DNA of 64,000 bases, from positions 62,001-126,000 of the forward strand of contig NZ_VMNW02000006.1 in the NCBI RefSeq assembly GCF_007713735.2, given 5' to 3'. The notes below the pieces were generated by a model, which saw nothing but the letters and a program-made list of their open reading frames with translations, searched no databases and was not told the origin of the DNA. This stretch comes from Amycolatopsis acidicola (lineage in GTDB: Bacteria > Actinomycetota > Actinomycetes > Mycobacteriales > Pseudonocardiaceae). The position numbers and the translations under genes are program-made. Numbering within the stretch: position 1 is the stretch's first letter; each line of letters opens with the position of its first letter. Below are positions 7,815-15,857 of this stretch, one piece after another.

Positions 7815-9219
7815 GAACGGGAATCTCCCCGAGAGGTTGCCCCCGGACGGCGGATTCGGCCAGGGCCAATCGGCGCATCGCCTCTTGCAGGCGGTCCGGC
7901 GGCTGGGAGAACGGCAGCCTGATCCACCGCTCCAATCCCCCTTGCGCCCCGAACCGCGAGCCCGGCGCGACCTGCACCCCGTGCGCGGCCGCCGCCACCG
8001 CGAGCCGCGTGCTCATCCGCTCCGGCAACGAGCACCACAGCCAGAACCCGCCGGACGGCAGCCGGAACGTCCATTCAGGACAGTGCTCGCGCACGGCCTC
8101 GGCGAGCACGTCGCGTTGCACCCGAACCTCTTCACGGCGACGGGCGAGCGGCTCGGGATCGGCGAGGAGTTCGGCCAGCACGAGCTGTTCGAACACCGGG
8201 GACCCGAGGTCGAGCCCGAACCGCGCGGACGAGAGGCGGGCGAGCAGTTCCTCCGAGGCCCGGATCCAGCCGATCCGCAACCCGCCCCAATACGCCTTCG
8301 ACGAGGTCCCGACGAGGATCGACCAGTCGCCCGCGGAGAACGGGCGTGGCGCCGGGCCGCCGTCGATGTCCAGCTCCACCAAGGTTTCGTCGATCACAGC
8401 CGGCGTGCGGGACTTGGTCAGCAGCGCGGCGAGACGTTCGCGGCCTTCGTCGTCCAGCCGCAGTCCGGTCGGGTTGTGGAAGTCGACGATCAGGTACGCC
8501 AGCCGCGGCCCGGCCTGCCGGAGCGCGGCCTCGATGCCGTCGAGATCCCAGCCGTCCCGGCCGAGGGCGACGGGGACCGGCAACGCGTGCGCGGCGCGGA
8601 TCGCCTCCAGCGCGTTGGCGTAGGTCGGCTGTTCGACCAGCACCCGGTCGCCGGGCCCGGCGAGCATCCGCAGCGCGAGCACGAACGCGTGGTGCGCGCC
8701 GTTGGTGATCATGATCTGGGCGGGCGACGTCGGCAGGCCGCGCTCGGTGTAGCGGGCGGCGATGCGCTCGCGCAGGATCGGGAGGCCGCGATCGCCGTAC
8801 CCGGGGCTGCCCAGTTCGTCGGCGAGAAGCAGCCGCGCGGCGTCGAAGGCGCGGTGCATCCCCACCGCGGCGGACGGCGAAGCGCAGACGAAGTCGATCA
8901 CGTCGGCGCCGGTCGACGGCGTGGGGTTGAAGCCGCGGGCCGCCGGTGAAGTGATCCAAGAGCCGGAACCACGGCGACTCTGCACCAGGCCACTTTCCCG
9001 CAACCGGTCCAATGCGGACCCGATCAGCGTGCGGCTGGCGCCCAGCGCGTCGGCGAGTTCACGCTCCGCGGGCAGCTGAGTGCCGACCGCGAGATGCCCG
9101 TCGAGCACCTGGAGTTCGACGGCCGCTGCCAGGTCGGCCGCGCCTTGGCGGGACCGCCGCCAGGTGCCGAGCAGTGCGGCCAGGCGGGCTCCGGAGATGC
9201 GACCACCGACGGGGTTCAT
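7810..9219 (-). CDS. MocR-type regulator (GntR winged helix fused to aminotransferase-like domain), YczR-like
   Basis: 469 residues. The N-terminal GntR helix-turn-helix (QLPAERELADALGASRTLIGSALDRL, about residues 53-80) is followed by a fold-type I aminotransferase-like domain. That domain has MITNGAHHAF, DFHNPTGLRL and the PLP-binding region VGTSSKAYWGGLRIGW. MocR proteins bind PLP but use it as a sensor rather than for catalysis. The divergent neighbour is a YczE-type membrane protein, the same pairing as yczR/yczE in Bacillus, so this regulator very likely controls that gene. Its stop codon lies inside the 47-bp repeat. Confidence 0.85.
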   Translation of the reverse strand: MNPVGGRISGARLAALLGTWRRSRQGAADLAAAVELQVLDGHLAVGTQLPAERELADALGASRTLIGSALDRLRESGLVQSRRGSGSWITSPAARGFNPTPSTGADVIDFVCASPSAAVGMHRAFDAARLLLADELGSPGYGDRGLPILRERIAARYTERGLPTSPAQIMITNGAHHAFVLALRMLAGPGDRVLVEQPTYANALEAIRAAHALPVPVALGRDGWDLDGIEAALRQAGPRLAYLIVDFHNPTGLRLDDEGRERLAALLTKSRTPAVIDETLVELDIDGGPAPRPFSAGDWSILVGTSSKAYWGGLRIGWIRASEELLARLSSARFGLDLGSPVFEQLVLAELLADPEPLARRREEVRVQRDVLAEAVREHCPEWTFRLPSGGFWLWCSLPERMSTRLAVAAAAHGVQVAPGSRFGAQGGLERWIRLPFSQPPDRLQEAMRRLALAESAVRGQPLGEIPVR

Positions 9220-9279
9220 AAGACCAATTCTTGCATATTGGCTCTGTCAAATCAGGCCAATCCCGGGCAGGCTCCCCAT
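9220..9279. promoter_or_regulatory. Probable MocR operator between divergent yczR- and yczE-like genes
   Basis: The 60-nt divergent gap holds an inverted repeat CCAAT-N8-ATTGG (9224-9241, CCAATTCTTGCATATTGG) and a further direct CCAAT copy at 9257-9261, 33 bases after the first. MocR regulators commonly bind paired direct repeats with an inverted element, so the layout fits, but the assignment is inference. Confidence 0.45.
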
Positions 9280-9903
9280 GTGGCTTCACTTGATCTCCGC
9301 CCGGTGAGCGTGGCGGTCAGCCCGGCCCGGCGGCTGCCCCAGCTCCTGCTCGGGCTCGCCCTCTACGGGTTCAGCATGGCGATGATGACCAGGGCCGGGC
9401 TCGGCCTCGACCCGTGGGACGTGCTGCACGAAGGGATCATGAAGCGCACTTCGCTGACCTTCGGCACGGTGGTCGCGATCGCTTCCGTCGGCGTGCTGCT
9501 GCTGTGGATTCCGCTGCGGCAGAAGCCGGGGATCGGCACGGTGCTCAACGTCATCGTGGTGTCCGTGACCGTCGACCTCGGCCGTGCCGTGCTCCCGCCT
9601 CAACACGAGCTGATCTGGCAGATCCTGCTGCTGGTGGGTGGGATCGTGTTCAACGGGCTGGCCACCGCGGCCTACGTCGGCACCCGGCTCGGCCCCGGCC
9701 CACGGGATGGCCTGATGACCGGGCTTGCGGCGCGAACCGGGGGTTCGGTCCGGCTCGTGCGCACCGGCATCGAACTCGTCGTACTCGCGGTGGGCTGGCT
9801 GCTCGGCGGGACCGTCGGCGTGGGAACCGTGTTGTACGCGTTGTCCATCGGGCCACTCGCGCAGGCTTTCCTGCCGCTGCTCGTTTACCGCGCCCGGAGT
9901 TAG
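9280..9903 (+). CDS. YczE/YitT-like integral membrane protein
   Basis: About 207 residues with five hydrophobic segments. Conserved family text includes LGLALYGFSMAMMTRAGLGL followed by DPWDVLHEG, LRQKPGIGTVLN, GTRLGPGPRDGLMTGL and GGTVGVGTVLYALSIGPLAQ. I place the start at GTG 9280, since the open frame further upstream runs back through the regulator and shows no family similarity. YczE-type proteins are proposed transporters tied to vitamin B6 or sulfur-compound metabolism; the substrate is unproven. It is divergent from its likely MocR regulator and overlaps the Clp-N gene tail to tail by four bases. Confidence 0.8.
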   Translation: MASLDLRPVSVAVSPARRLPQLLLGLALYGFSMAMMTRAGLGLDPWDVLHEGIMKRTSLTFGTVVAIASVGVLLLWIPLRQKPGIGTVLNVIVVSVTVDLGRAVLPPQHELIWQILLLVGGIVFNGLATAAYVGTRLGPGPRDGLMTGLAARTGGSVRLVRTGIELVVLAVGWLLGGTVGVGTVLYALSIGPLAQAFLPLLVYRARS

Positions 9904-10424
9904 GAAAGCGCTTCCCGGAGCTTGTCGGCGTCGACGTCGAAATGCGCGAGCACGTCGGCGGCGGGGCCGCGCTGCAAGGTGAGCGCGATCAGGATGTGTT
10001 CGGAGCCGAGTTCCTTGCCGCCCGTCCTGATCACCTCTTTCAGGCACAGCTCGAGGGTTTTCTTCGAGTCCTCCGCGAACGGCAGGTGGCCCTTCGGCCC
10101 GGACCAGCGACCGGCGAGCGCGCCGCGGCCGTGCGTCTGCTCGACGCTCTCGATGATCCGGTCGACGTCGATGCCCAGCTCACCGAGGGCCTGCGCGTCG
10201 GCCTCGGTGATCCCGCCGCGTCTGCGGACGCGCTCGATCTCGTCGCCGACTTCGGCGGTGGGCACGTTCAGCGTGCCGAGAAGGCGCACCGCGCGGCTTT
10301 CCGGCGTGGCCACGAGCGCGGCGAGTACGTGCAGCGTGTCGACCTTGGCCGCGTGCTGTCGCACGGCGCTGTGGTGCGCCTCGGTGACGACGGCGCGGGC
10401 GTCCTTCGTGAACCTCTCGAACAT
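9900..10424 (-). CDS. Stand-alone double Clp-N repeat protein (ClpC2-like)
   Basis: 174 residues from ATG 10424: MFERFTKDARAVVTEAHHSA, then a second repeat beginning GHLPFAEDSKKTLELCLKEV and LGSEHILIAL. These are two Clp-N repeats with no AAA+ ATPase domain. In ClpA/ClpC the Clp-N domain takes up substrates and is the target of cyclomarin-type antibiotics. Free Clp-N proteins such as mycobacterial ClpC2 are reported to act as decoys for such compounds. The start overlaps the upstream HTH gene by one base (TGATG), so both proteins are made together. Confidence 0.85.
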   Translation of the reverse strand: MFERFTKDARAVVTEAHHSAVRQHAAKVDTLHVLAALVATPESRAVRLLGTLNVPTAEVGDEIERVRRRGGITEADAQALGELGIDVDRIIESVEQTHGRGALAGRWSGPKGHLPFAEDSKKTLELCLKEVIRTGGKELGSEHILIALTLQRGPAADVLAHFDVDADKLREALS

Positions 10425-10633
10425 CAGTTCCTCCCGTACTTCTTGTGCACCGCTTGCCTGCTCACCCCGAGCTCGGCCGCGATGTCCTGCCACGACCAGC
10501 CGTGCATGCGCGCGCTGCGGACCTGCACGGATTCCAGCTGTTCCAGCAGCCGGCGCAGCGCGGCGACGGCCCGCAGCCCCACCCGGGGATCACGGTCGCC
10601 GGCGCGGGCGGCCAGATCGGTTGCCTCAGTCAT
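10424..10633 (-). CDS. Small helix-turn-helix protein coupled to the Clp-N gene
   Basis: 69 residues. An Ala/Arg-rich helix (LRAVAALRRLLEQLESVQVR) is followed by a C-terminal helix-turn-helix (WSWQDIAAELGVSRQAVHKK) that ends the protein. It is translated ahead of, and coupled to, the Clp-N protein. The pair probably forms a DNA-binding/antibiotic-sensing complex. The promoter has two identical-arm operators over its -35 and -10 elements and appears leaderless, so it very likely represses itself. Confidence 0.8.
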   Translation of the reverse strand: MTEATDLAARAGDRDPRVGLRAVAALRRLLEQLESVQVRSARMHGWSWQDIAAELGVSRQAVHKKYGRN

Positions 10634-10636
10634 GAC

Positions 10637-10679
10637 GTCAACCTACGTTGACATCCCCGTGCTGTCAACATCGGTTGAC
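10637..10679 (-). promoter_or_regulatory. Autoregulated promoter: two GTCAAC-N4-GTTGAC operators over a TTGACA-N17-TAGGTT promoter
   Basis: Site 1 is GTCAACCTACGTTGAC (10637-10652) and site 2 is GTCAACATCGGTTGAC (10664-10679); both have perfect six-base arms. On the minus strand, TTGACA (10668-10663) is followed after exactly 17 bases by TAGGTT (10645-10640), and the HTH gene ATG begins seven bases later. Thus site 2 covers the -35, site 1 the -10, and the mRNA would be leaderless. The divergent PP2C gene starts 15 bases beyond site 2 and may share control. Confidence 0.7.
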
Positions 10680-10694
10680 ACGTAGGGTCGGAGA

Positions 10695-11444
10695 ATGCCC
10701 ACGATCAAGGTCGCCGAACAGGCGGGCGTCGGCACCGACGGCAGACCGCGCCCGAGTGAGGATCACGTGGTGGTGCTGGAAAACGCCGTCGTCGTACTGG
10801 ACGGCGCCACCGCGCTGCGGTCGGACACGTTGTCCGGCGGGTGGTACGCGGGCGTGCTCACGAAGCAGCTGACCGACGAACTGCGCGCCCGCCCCGAAGG
10901 CGAACTGCCCCGCATCCTCGCCGACGCGATCTCCGCCGTCGCCGAGACGCACGGGCTTCAGCCGGGCGCGTCGCCGTCGAGCACCGTGGCGATGGTGCGC
11001 TGGCTGGGAAACCGGGTCGACGGCCTGGTACTCGCCGACAGCCCGATCGTCGCGTTTGGACGGAACGGGTGCGATCTACTCGCCGACGACCGGCTGGTTT
11101 CCTTGCGCCGTCAGGGAAAGCTCGTAACCGGCGCGGATGTGCGGGCGCAGCGGAACGTCGGTTTCTGGGTGGCCGAGGCGGATCCTCTTGCCGCGTACCA
11201 GTCGTACTGTCGCACGTGGACCGACGTGGACGCGGTACTGCTCGCCACCGACGGCGTCTCCGCCGGCGTTGACGACTACGGCCTCTTCGACTGGCAGCGC
11301 GTGCTGGAACTCGTTCGCACGCAAGGAGCAGAGGCGGTCCTCGAAGCGGTGCGAGCCGCCGAACGGGCCGACCCCGACGGCGCGAAGTGGCGGCGCGCCA
11401 AACGCCACGACGACCAAGCCCTGGTGTTGATCGAGTTCCCCTAG
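10695..11444 (+). CDS. PP2C-like protein phosphatase domain protein
   Basis: 249 residues with the PP2C metal-binding pattern: SEDHVVVLENAVVVLDGAT near residue 20-38, a LATDGVS motif near residue 180 and RHDDQALVLIEF at the C-terminus. The fold dephosphorylates phospho-Ser/Thr with two Mn/Mg ions, but some compact actinomycete relatives are uncharacterised. A middle lid region (GNRVDGLVLADSPIVAFG) follows the family. It is divergent from the HTH/Clp-N pair. Confidence 0.75.
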   Translation: MPTIKVAEQAGVGTDGRPRPSEDHVVVLENAVVVLDGATALRSDTLSGGWYAGVLTKQLTDELRARPEGELPRILADAISAVAETHGLQPGASPSSTVAMVRWLGNRVDGLVLADSPIVAFGRNGCDLLADDRLVSLRRQGKLVTGADVRAQRNVGFWVAEADPLAAYQSYCRTWTDVDAVLLATDGVSAGVDDYGLFDWQRVLELVRTQGAEAVLEAVRAAERADPDGAKWRRAKRHDDQALVLIEFP

Positions 11445-11460
11445 TGCCGTCTCAGGGAAA

Positions 11461-11481
11461 GATCCGGGACTTCTCCGGATC
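11461..11481. terminator. Hairpin after the PP2C-like gene
   Basis: A perfect 7-bp stem GATCCGG/CCGGATC with a 7-base loop begins 16 bases after the PP2C stop. It has no T tract, as is common for actinomycete terminators. Confidence 0.4.
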
Positions 11482-11514
11482 ACCGGGCGCGCCGGACACG
11501 ACAGGCTGTTCGGC

Positions 11515-12204
11515 ATGGGGACCACAACCGAACCGGGGGAAAGAGCCAGGCCTTGGCTGATCACCGCGGCGGCGGCACTCGCCTGGGCCTGCTTCACCTG
11601 TTTGATCCTGCATCTCGTGAGCGGGCGGAATCCGGTCACCGACACGCTTTCCAGTTACGCCTACGGGGACAACGGCGGGATGCTCGGCGCCAGCATGCTC
11701 GCGCTCGCGGTCGGATCGCTGGCGTTGCTGGGCGCGTTGTGCGTGACGGGCGCAGTCCGCGGGCTGACGCGGCTGCTGCTGGGCACGTGGTCGGCGGGGT
11801 TGGCCACCGCGGCGCTTTTCCCGGCCAGCTATCCGGATCACCCGCATCCGCTCAGCGGTGAGATCCACCTGTACTCCTGTCTGGCGGCATTCCTGAGCCT
11901 GCCCGCGGTCGGTTTCACTTTGCTGGACCGGTTTTCCGGCGTCGCGCGAACCTGGCTCGGCAGGCTGACCGGGCTCTCGGCGGCGGCGCTGGGACTCTTC
12001 GGCGTCGGCTACGCGCTGCCCTGGCTGATCCCGGTCGGCCTCGTCCAGCGGACCGCGCTCGTCGCGGATCTCGTGCTGCTGTGCGGAATTCTCGTGCTGG
12101 TCGCGCAGGCGTGTATCCAGCAACGTGCCACCGCCTCTTTAGTCGACAAGGCCGGAATCCACGCGGACCGGCCTGCTGGGGGCGGGGGAATCGTCTTGCG
12201 CTGA
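11515..12204 (+). CDS. DUF998 family integral membrane protein
   Basis: 229 residues with about six hydrophobic helices. DUF998 marks are the N-terminal helix followed by NPVTDTLSSYAYGDNGGMLG, the LFPASYPDHPHPLSGEIHLY loop and a terminal LLCGILVLVAQA helix. The function is unknown; the family resembles small eight-helix or six-helix redox or transport membrane proteins. The gene precedes the broken multicopper oxidase by 44 bases, but no functional link can be claimed. Confidence 0.8.
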   Translation: MGTTTEPGERARPWLITAAAALAWACFTCLILHLVSGRNPVTDTLSSYAYGDNGGMLGASMLALAVGSLALLGALCVTGAVRGLTRLLLGTWSAGLATAALFPASYPDHPHPLSGEIHLYSCLAAFLSLPAVGFTLLDRFSGVARTWLGRLTGLSAAALGLFGVGYALPWLIPVGLVQRTALVADLVLLCGILVLVAQACIQQRATASLVDKAGIHADRPAGGGGIVLR

Positions 12205-12248
12205 ATCGCGCCGGGCCCTCCCCTGCGCGGAAAACGAGGGAGGACCCG

Positions 12249-13758
12249 ATGACCGAGGTCATCACCGCACCACAGACCGGGATCACCGCACCGAACTTCG
12301 GGCTCACCAAGTTCCTCGACCCGCTGCGGGTGCCGCCGGTGCTGCGGCCGCACCTGTGGTGGAAGCAGGAAGATCTGACCGTCACCATGCGCCGCACCAG
12401 GGTCCGGCTGCATTCGCAGCTGCCGGAAACCGAGGTGTGGGCCTACGACGGGCAGTTCCCCGGTCCGACGATCGAAGTGCGCGGCGGCAAGCGGCTCCGG
12501 GTGAACTGGGCCAACGAGATCGAGGGCAGGATGCCGCTCGTCGCCGTCCAGGGCCCGATCGCGCAGGCGCCGGGCAACGTGCCCGGCGGCTACCGCGACG
12601 CGGACGGAAACCTGTTGCCCGGCTTCGAAATCATCGACGGCGTCGCCGAGCTGCCCGTACTGGAGGGGCTTTCGCAGCTCACCGAGTATCCGAACGGCCA
12701 GGAGGCCACCACCCTCTGGTACACACCGGACTGGCCGGAATGTACCTGCCGCACGGCAACCGCGAAATCCCGCTGATGCTGACCGACCGGAACCTCGACA
12801 CCGACGCCACCGGCGCGCTCACCGGTCAGCTGCTGTTCAAGATCCCGGTCGCGCCGAGCGGGGCGCCGATCCCGTTCACCGGCCCGTTCAACCTCGTCAA
12901 CGGCACGATCTGGCCGTATCTCGACGTGGAACCGCGGTGGTATCGCTTCCGTGTGCTCAACGCGTGCAACTCCCGGTTCTACCGGCTGAACCTTGTCGAC
13001 GACGCGGGTGTGGCGCACAACGACGCGGTGCGGATCATCGGCACCGACGGCGGCCTGCTGCCCGCGCCGGCGGAACTGCCCGCGGCCGGGCTGACACTGG
13101 CCCCGGCGGAGCGGGCCGACCTGCTGGTCGATTTCAGCAAGTTCCCCGGCCAGTCCCTGAAACTGACCGACACGAGCGTCACCGGCCCGACCGAACCGGA
13201 CCTGATGCAGTTCCGGGTCGAGGACGGTCATCGGCACGATTCCTTTGTCCTGCCCGAAAAACTGTCCAGCACGTACGTGCGGCTCGTGCACGGCACGACC
13301 GTGCCGGAGGACCACGACCATGTGTTCGTCGGCCTCGTGCCGCCGGGCACCGCGGGCGAAGCGCATCCGCAGATGTGGGAGCTGCAGGAGCTGGACGAGC
13401 CGCCCGCCACGCTGCCCGCGGCCGGGATCATCCAGCTCACCGACCCGTCGAGCGGCGCGGTGCGCACGTTCCAAAAGGTGGCCCAGCTGTTCGACGACAC
13501 CACCACGTTCTTCATCGACCACGGCCGGTGGGCGGTGTGGAACCTGGTCCATCTCGGCGGTTCCCGCAGGACGCGCAGGGCAACGTCCAGGGTTTCGACG
13601 TGACCGTCGGCGGCACCACGGCCCCGCTGCCCGCGCCACCGGACGGGCGGCCGATCGAGAAGTACGAGGACGAGGACATGATGCGGCCGTTCGTCGTGCA
13701 CCCGCCCGAGGTCGCGAAATTCCACCTGCATCCGGGCAACGGACACCACGAACACTGA
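12249..13758 (+). pseudogene. Multicopper oxidase (phenoxazinone-synthase/bilirubin-oxidase type) with all copper sites deleted and two frameshifts
   Basis: Three frames together encode a well-conserved multicopper oxidase. Frame 1 (12249 to about 12723) covers EVWAYDGQFPGPTIEV to QEATTLWY. Frame 2 (about 12724-13560) covers AGMYLPHGNREIPLML to WNLVHLGG. Frame 3 (about 13562-13758) covers FPQDAQGNVQGFDV to EDEDMMRPFVVHPPEVAKF. In intact relatives the copper ligands sit in HxHG after ELP, HDH after LWY, HPxHxH after HLGG, and HCHxxxH just before DEDMMRPF. Every one of these segments is missing, as is the short stretch between AGMYL and PHGNREIPL. The remaining sequence is not degraded. Either recent multi-deletion decay or a sequence artefact is possible; no active oxidase can be made. 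Confidence 0.8.
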
Positions 13759-13779
13759 TCTCGGGGGTATGAAGTCGGC

Positions 13780-14616
13780 ATGGACTCATTCATGGCGACG
13801 GCCAACGGGATCCGCATGCACTACCGGCGGGCCGGGGAGGGCTCGCCGGTAGTGCTCCTGCACGGCTGGCCGCAGACCTCGGCGTGCTGGCACAAGATCG
13901 CCGACGAGCTCGCGACCGAACACACCGTGCTGGCCCCGGATCTGCGCGGGTACGGGCGCACGGACAAACCGGTCGGCGGCTACGACAAGCGGACGATGGC
14001 CGCGGACATCTCGGAACTGGTGCGGGGACTGGGTTTCGAGCAGGTCACCGTGATCGGCCACGACCGCGGGGCCAGGGTGGCGCACCGCTGGGCGCTCGAC
14101 CGGCCCGAGGAGGTGCGGCGGCTCGCGGTGCTGGACATCATCCCCACCAGGGAGATGTGGAAACGGATGGACGCCGAGGTCGGGCGCGGCTACTGGCACT
14201 GGCTCTTCCACCTCCAGCCGGATCTGCCGGAACTGCTGGCCGGCCAGAACGTCGCCGCCTACCTCAACTACTTCTTCGAGCGCTGGACCTACCAGCGCCA
14301 CGGGCTGGACAACGCGGACGAGTACATCCGCGCGTTCTCCGCGCCAGGCGCGCTCCGCGCCGGTTTCGACGACTACCGCGCGTCCTTCCCCGCCGACGCC
14401 GAACAGGACGACGCCGACGCGGGGCGGAAGCTGGCGATGCCGGTACTCGCCTTGTGGGGTCAGGCGGGACTGCTCGGGAAGCTGCCCACGCTCGACATCT
14501 GGCGCGACTACGCGGAAAACGTCGAGGGCCACGAAATCGCCGAATGCGGGCATTTCCTGCCGGAGGAGCAGCCTGGGCCGGTGCTCGGCCACCTGCGGCA
14601 GTTCCTCAGTCGGTGA
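13780..14616 (+). CDS. Alpha/beta hydrolase, haloacetate (fluoroacetate) dehalogenase-like
   Basis: 278 residues. HGWPQTSACW forms the oxyanion hole, the nucleophile Asp95 sits in VIGHDRGARVAHRWALD, and the catalytic acid Asp is in the LDIIPTREMW strand. The His base is in CGHFLPEE near the C-terminus. The YWHWLFHLQPDLPE segment matches the halide-pocket region (YWHW) of fluoroacetate dehalogenases. An Asp nucleophile separates this group (dehalogenases and epoxide hydrolases) from Ser esterases. Haloacetate activity is an inference. The stop region overlaps the convergent nitroreductase-like gene. Confidence 0.8.
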   Translation: MDSFMATANGIRMHYRRAGEGSPVVLLHGWPQTSACWHKIADELATEHTVLAPDLRGYGRTDKPVGGYDKRTMAADISELVRGLGFEQVTVIGHDRGARVAHRWALDRPEEVRRLAVLDIIPTREMWKRMDAEVGRGYWHWLFHLQPDLPELLAGQNVAAYLNYFFERWTYQRHGLDNADEYIRAFSAPGALRAGFDDYRASFPADAEQDDADAGRKLAMPVLALWGQAGLLGKLPTLDIWRDYAENVEGHEIAECGHFLPEEQPGPVLGHLRQFLSR

Positions 14617-15049
14617 TCCGGAACGCGGGGTGGCGCGGGGCGATCTCGCGGAGCTTTTCCTCGGGCGCCTTCGCGTCCACCCCGTTGAAGAACATGCCGA
14701 CCTCGAACTTCCAGCGCCTGAGGTAGGCGCGCAGCAGCGCGGGCTTGTCGTCGTCGGACAACTCCATCGCGTGGAAGGTCTCGCGCCGGCGGCCCACCCG
14801 CAGCTCTCCCCCGCCGGCGGCACGCAGGTTCTTCACCCACTGCGTCTCGCCGCGCGGGGCGATGAGGTAGCGCTCGCCTTCGAAGGTCAGCAGGTTGACC
14901 GGGACCGACCGCAGTTCCCCGCTTTTGCGGCCGCGGACGTAGAGCACCCGGCTGCCCAGCAGGCTCACCCCGTGCGCGGTCAGCCAGCGCACGGTGTTGT
15001 GCAGGTACTGCTCGGCCTTGCCCCGGTCGATCTTCGCGGTCTCGGTCAT
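14606..15049 (-). CDS. F420-dependent nitroreductase/deazaflavin reductase (DDN) family protein
   Basis: 147 residues from ATG 15049, with GGAG nine bases upstream. The split-barrel core reads SRVLYVRGRKSGELRSVPVN, LTFEGERYLIAPRGETQWV and KNLRAAGGGELRVG, the usual DDN pattern of phosphate-binding R/K-S-G followed by a W-V-K-N-L segment. Such enzymes use reduced F420 on nitro compounds, quinones or aflatoxins. It is divergent from a TetR gene with matching operators, so it is probably induced by a small molecule. Confidence 0.85.
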   Translation of the reverse strand: MTETAKIDRGKAEQYLHNTVRWLTAHGVSLLGSRVLYVRGRKSGELRSVPVNLLTFEGERYLIAPRGETQWVKNLRAAGGGELRVGRRRETFHAMELSDDDKPALLRAYLRRWKFEVGMFFNGVDAKAPEEKLREIAPRHPAFRITD

Positions 15050-15070
15050 CGGATCTCTCCTTCGGCTTGC

Positions 15071-15136
15071 GAGAGCGGTGCTCTCTGTTGAGATCAGTGA
15101 ACACCGCCCCAGGTCCACTGTCAAGAGCGGTGCTCT
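15071..15136. promoter_or_regulatory. Two TetR operators in the divergent promoter region
   Basis: GAGAGCGGTGCTCTC at 15071-15085 is a perfect palindrome around a 3-base centre. The same core AGAGCGGTGCTCT recurs at 15124-15136, 52 bases centre to centre. On the minus strand TTGACA (15124-15119) and TTCACT (15101-15096), 17 bases apart, form a plausible promoter for the reductase; the operators touch its -35 and lie just downstream of its start point. Confidence 0.65.
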
Positions 15137-15176
15137 CGAATTTGTTCGTCGCTCTCCCAACTGGCACACTGGTCGC

Positions 15177-15857
15177 ATGAACGCCAGCCGGACCGCCCGG
15201 GACCGCGCCCGGGCCGAACTGACCATGGAGATCAAGAACGCGGCCAGGCGCCAATGCGGGGAAGTCGGCGCCGACGCGCTGTCCCTGCGTGCGGTGGCCC
15301 GTGAGCTGGGCATGGTCTCGTCCGCGCTCTACCGGTACTTCCCGAGCCGTGACCACCTGCTCACCGCGTTGATCATCGACGCGTACAACGCGATCGGCGA
15401 AGCCGCGGAAGCCGCCGAGGACGAGACCCTGCCGCCGATCGAGCGCTGGTGCGCCATCTGGGACGCCACCCGCGCCTGGGCGAAGGCACATCCGCACGAG
15501 TACGCGTTGATCTACGGCTCGCCGATCCCCGGTTACCAGGCTCCGCAGGACACGACGGCCCCGGCGTCACGTGTCGCACTCGCGCTCGTGCGCGTGGTGG
15601 CGTCCGCGGAGCTGAAGCCCGCTTTCGACGGCACGCCACCGTCTCCCGCGCTCAGCCGGCAGGCGAGCGCGCTCGCCACGGCACTGGAGACCGAACTCGA
15701 ACCCGCCGACGCCTGCCGCCTGACCATCGCGTGGACCCAGCTGTTCGGCATGATCAGTTTCGAGCTGTTCGGGCAGTACGTCGGCTCGATGGACCCGGCG
15801 GACGAGTTCTTCGCTTACAGCGCAAGGCAACTGGCCGAGTTCATCGGGATCCGCTGA
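15177..15857 (+). CDS. TetR/AcrR family transcriptional regulator
   Basis: 226 residues. The N-terminal helix-turn-helix is LSLRAVARELGMVSSALYRY followed by FPSRDHLLTALI (about residues 38-72). The C-terminal ligand domain contains the WxxxWDATRAWAKAHPHEYALIYG type segment seen in a common actinomycete TetR C-terminal family. It is divergent from the F420-type reductase gene and is flanked by two copies of a palindrome, so it likely represses both genes. Its 3' end overlaps the phosphoribosyltransferase gene tail to tail by 17 bases. Confidence 0.9.
   Translation: MNASRTARDRARAELTMEIKNAARRQCGEVGADALSLRAVARELGMVSSALYRYFPSRDHLLTALIIDAYNAIGEAAEAAEDETLPPIERWCAIWDATRAWAKAHPHEYALIYGSPIPGYQAPQDTTAPASRVALALVRVVASAELKPAFDGTPPSPALSRQASALATALETELEPADACRLTIAWTQLFGMISFELFGQYVGSMDPADEFFAYSARQLAEFIGIR

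Noticed and set aside
9900..10424. ClpC/ClpA chaperone gene
   Set aside because: The protein ends after the two Clp-N repeats; no Walker A/B or AAA+ domain follows, and the DNA beyond 9900 codes for YczE on the other strand.
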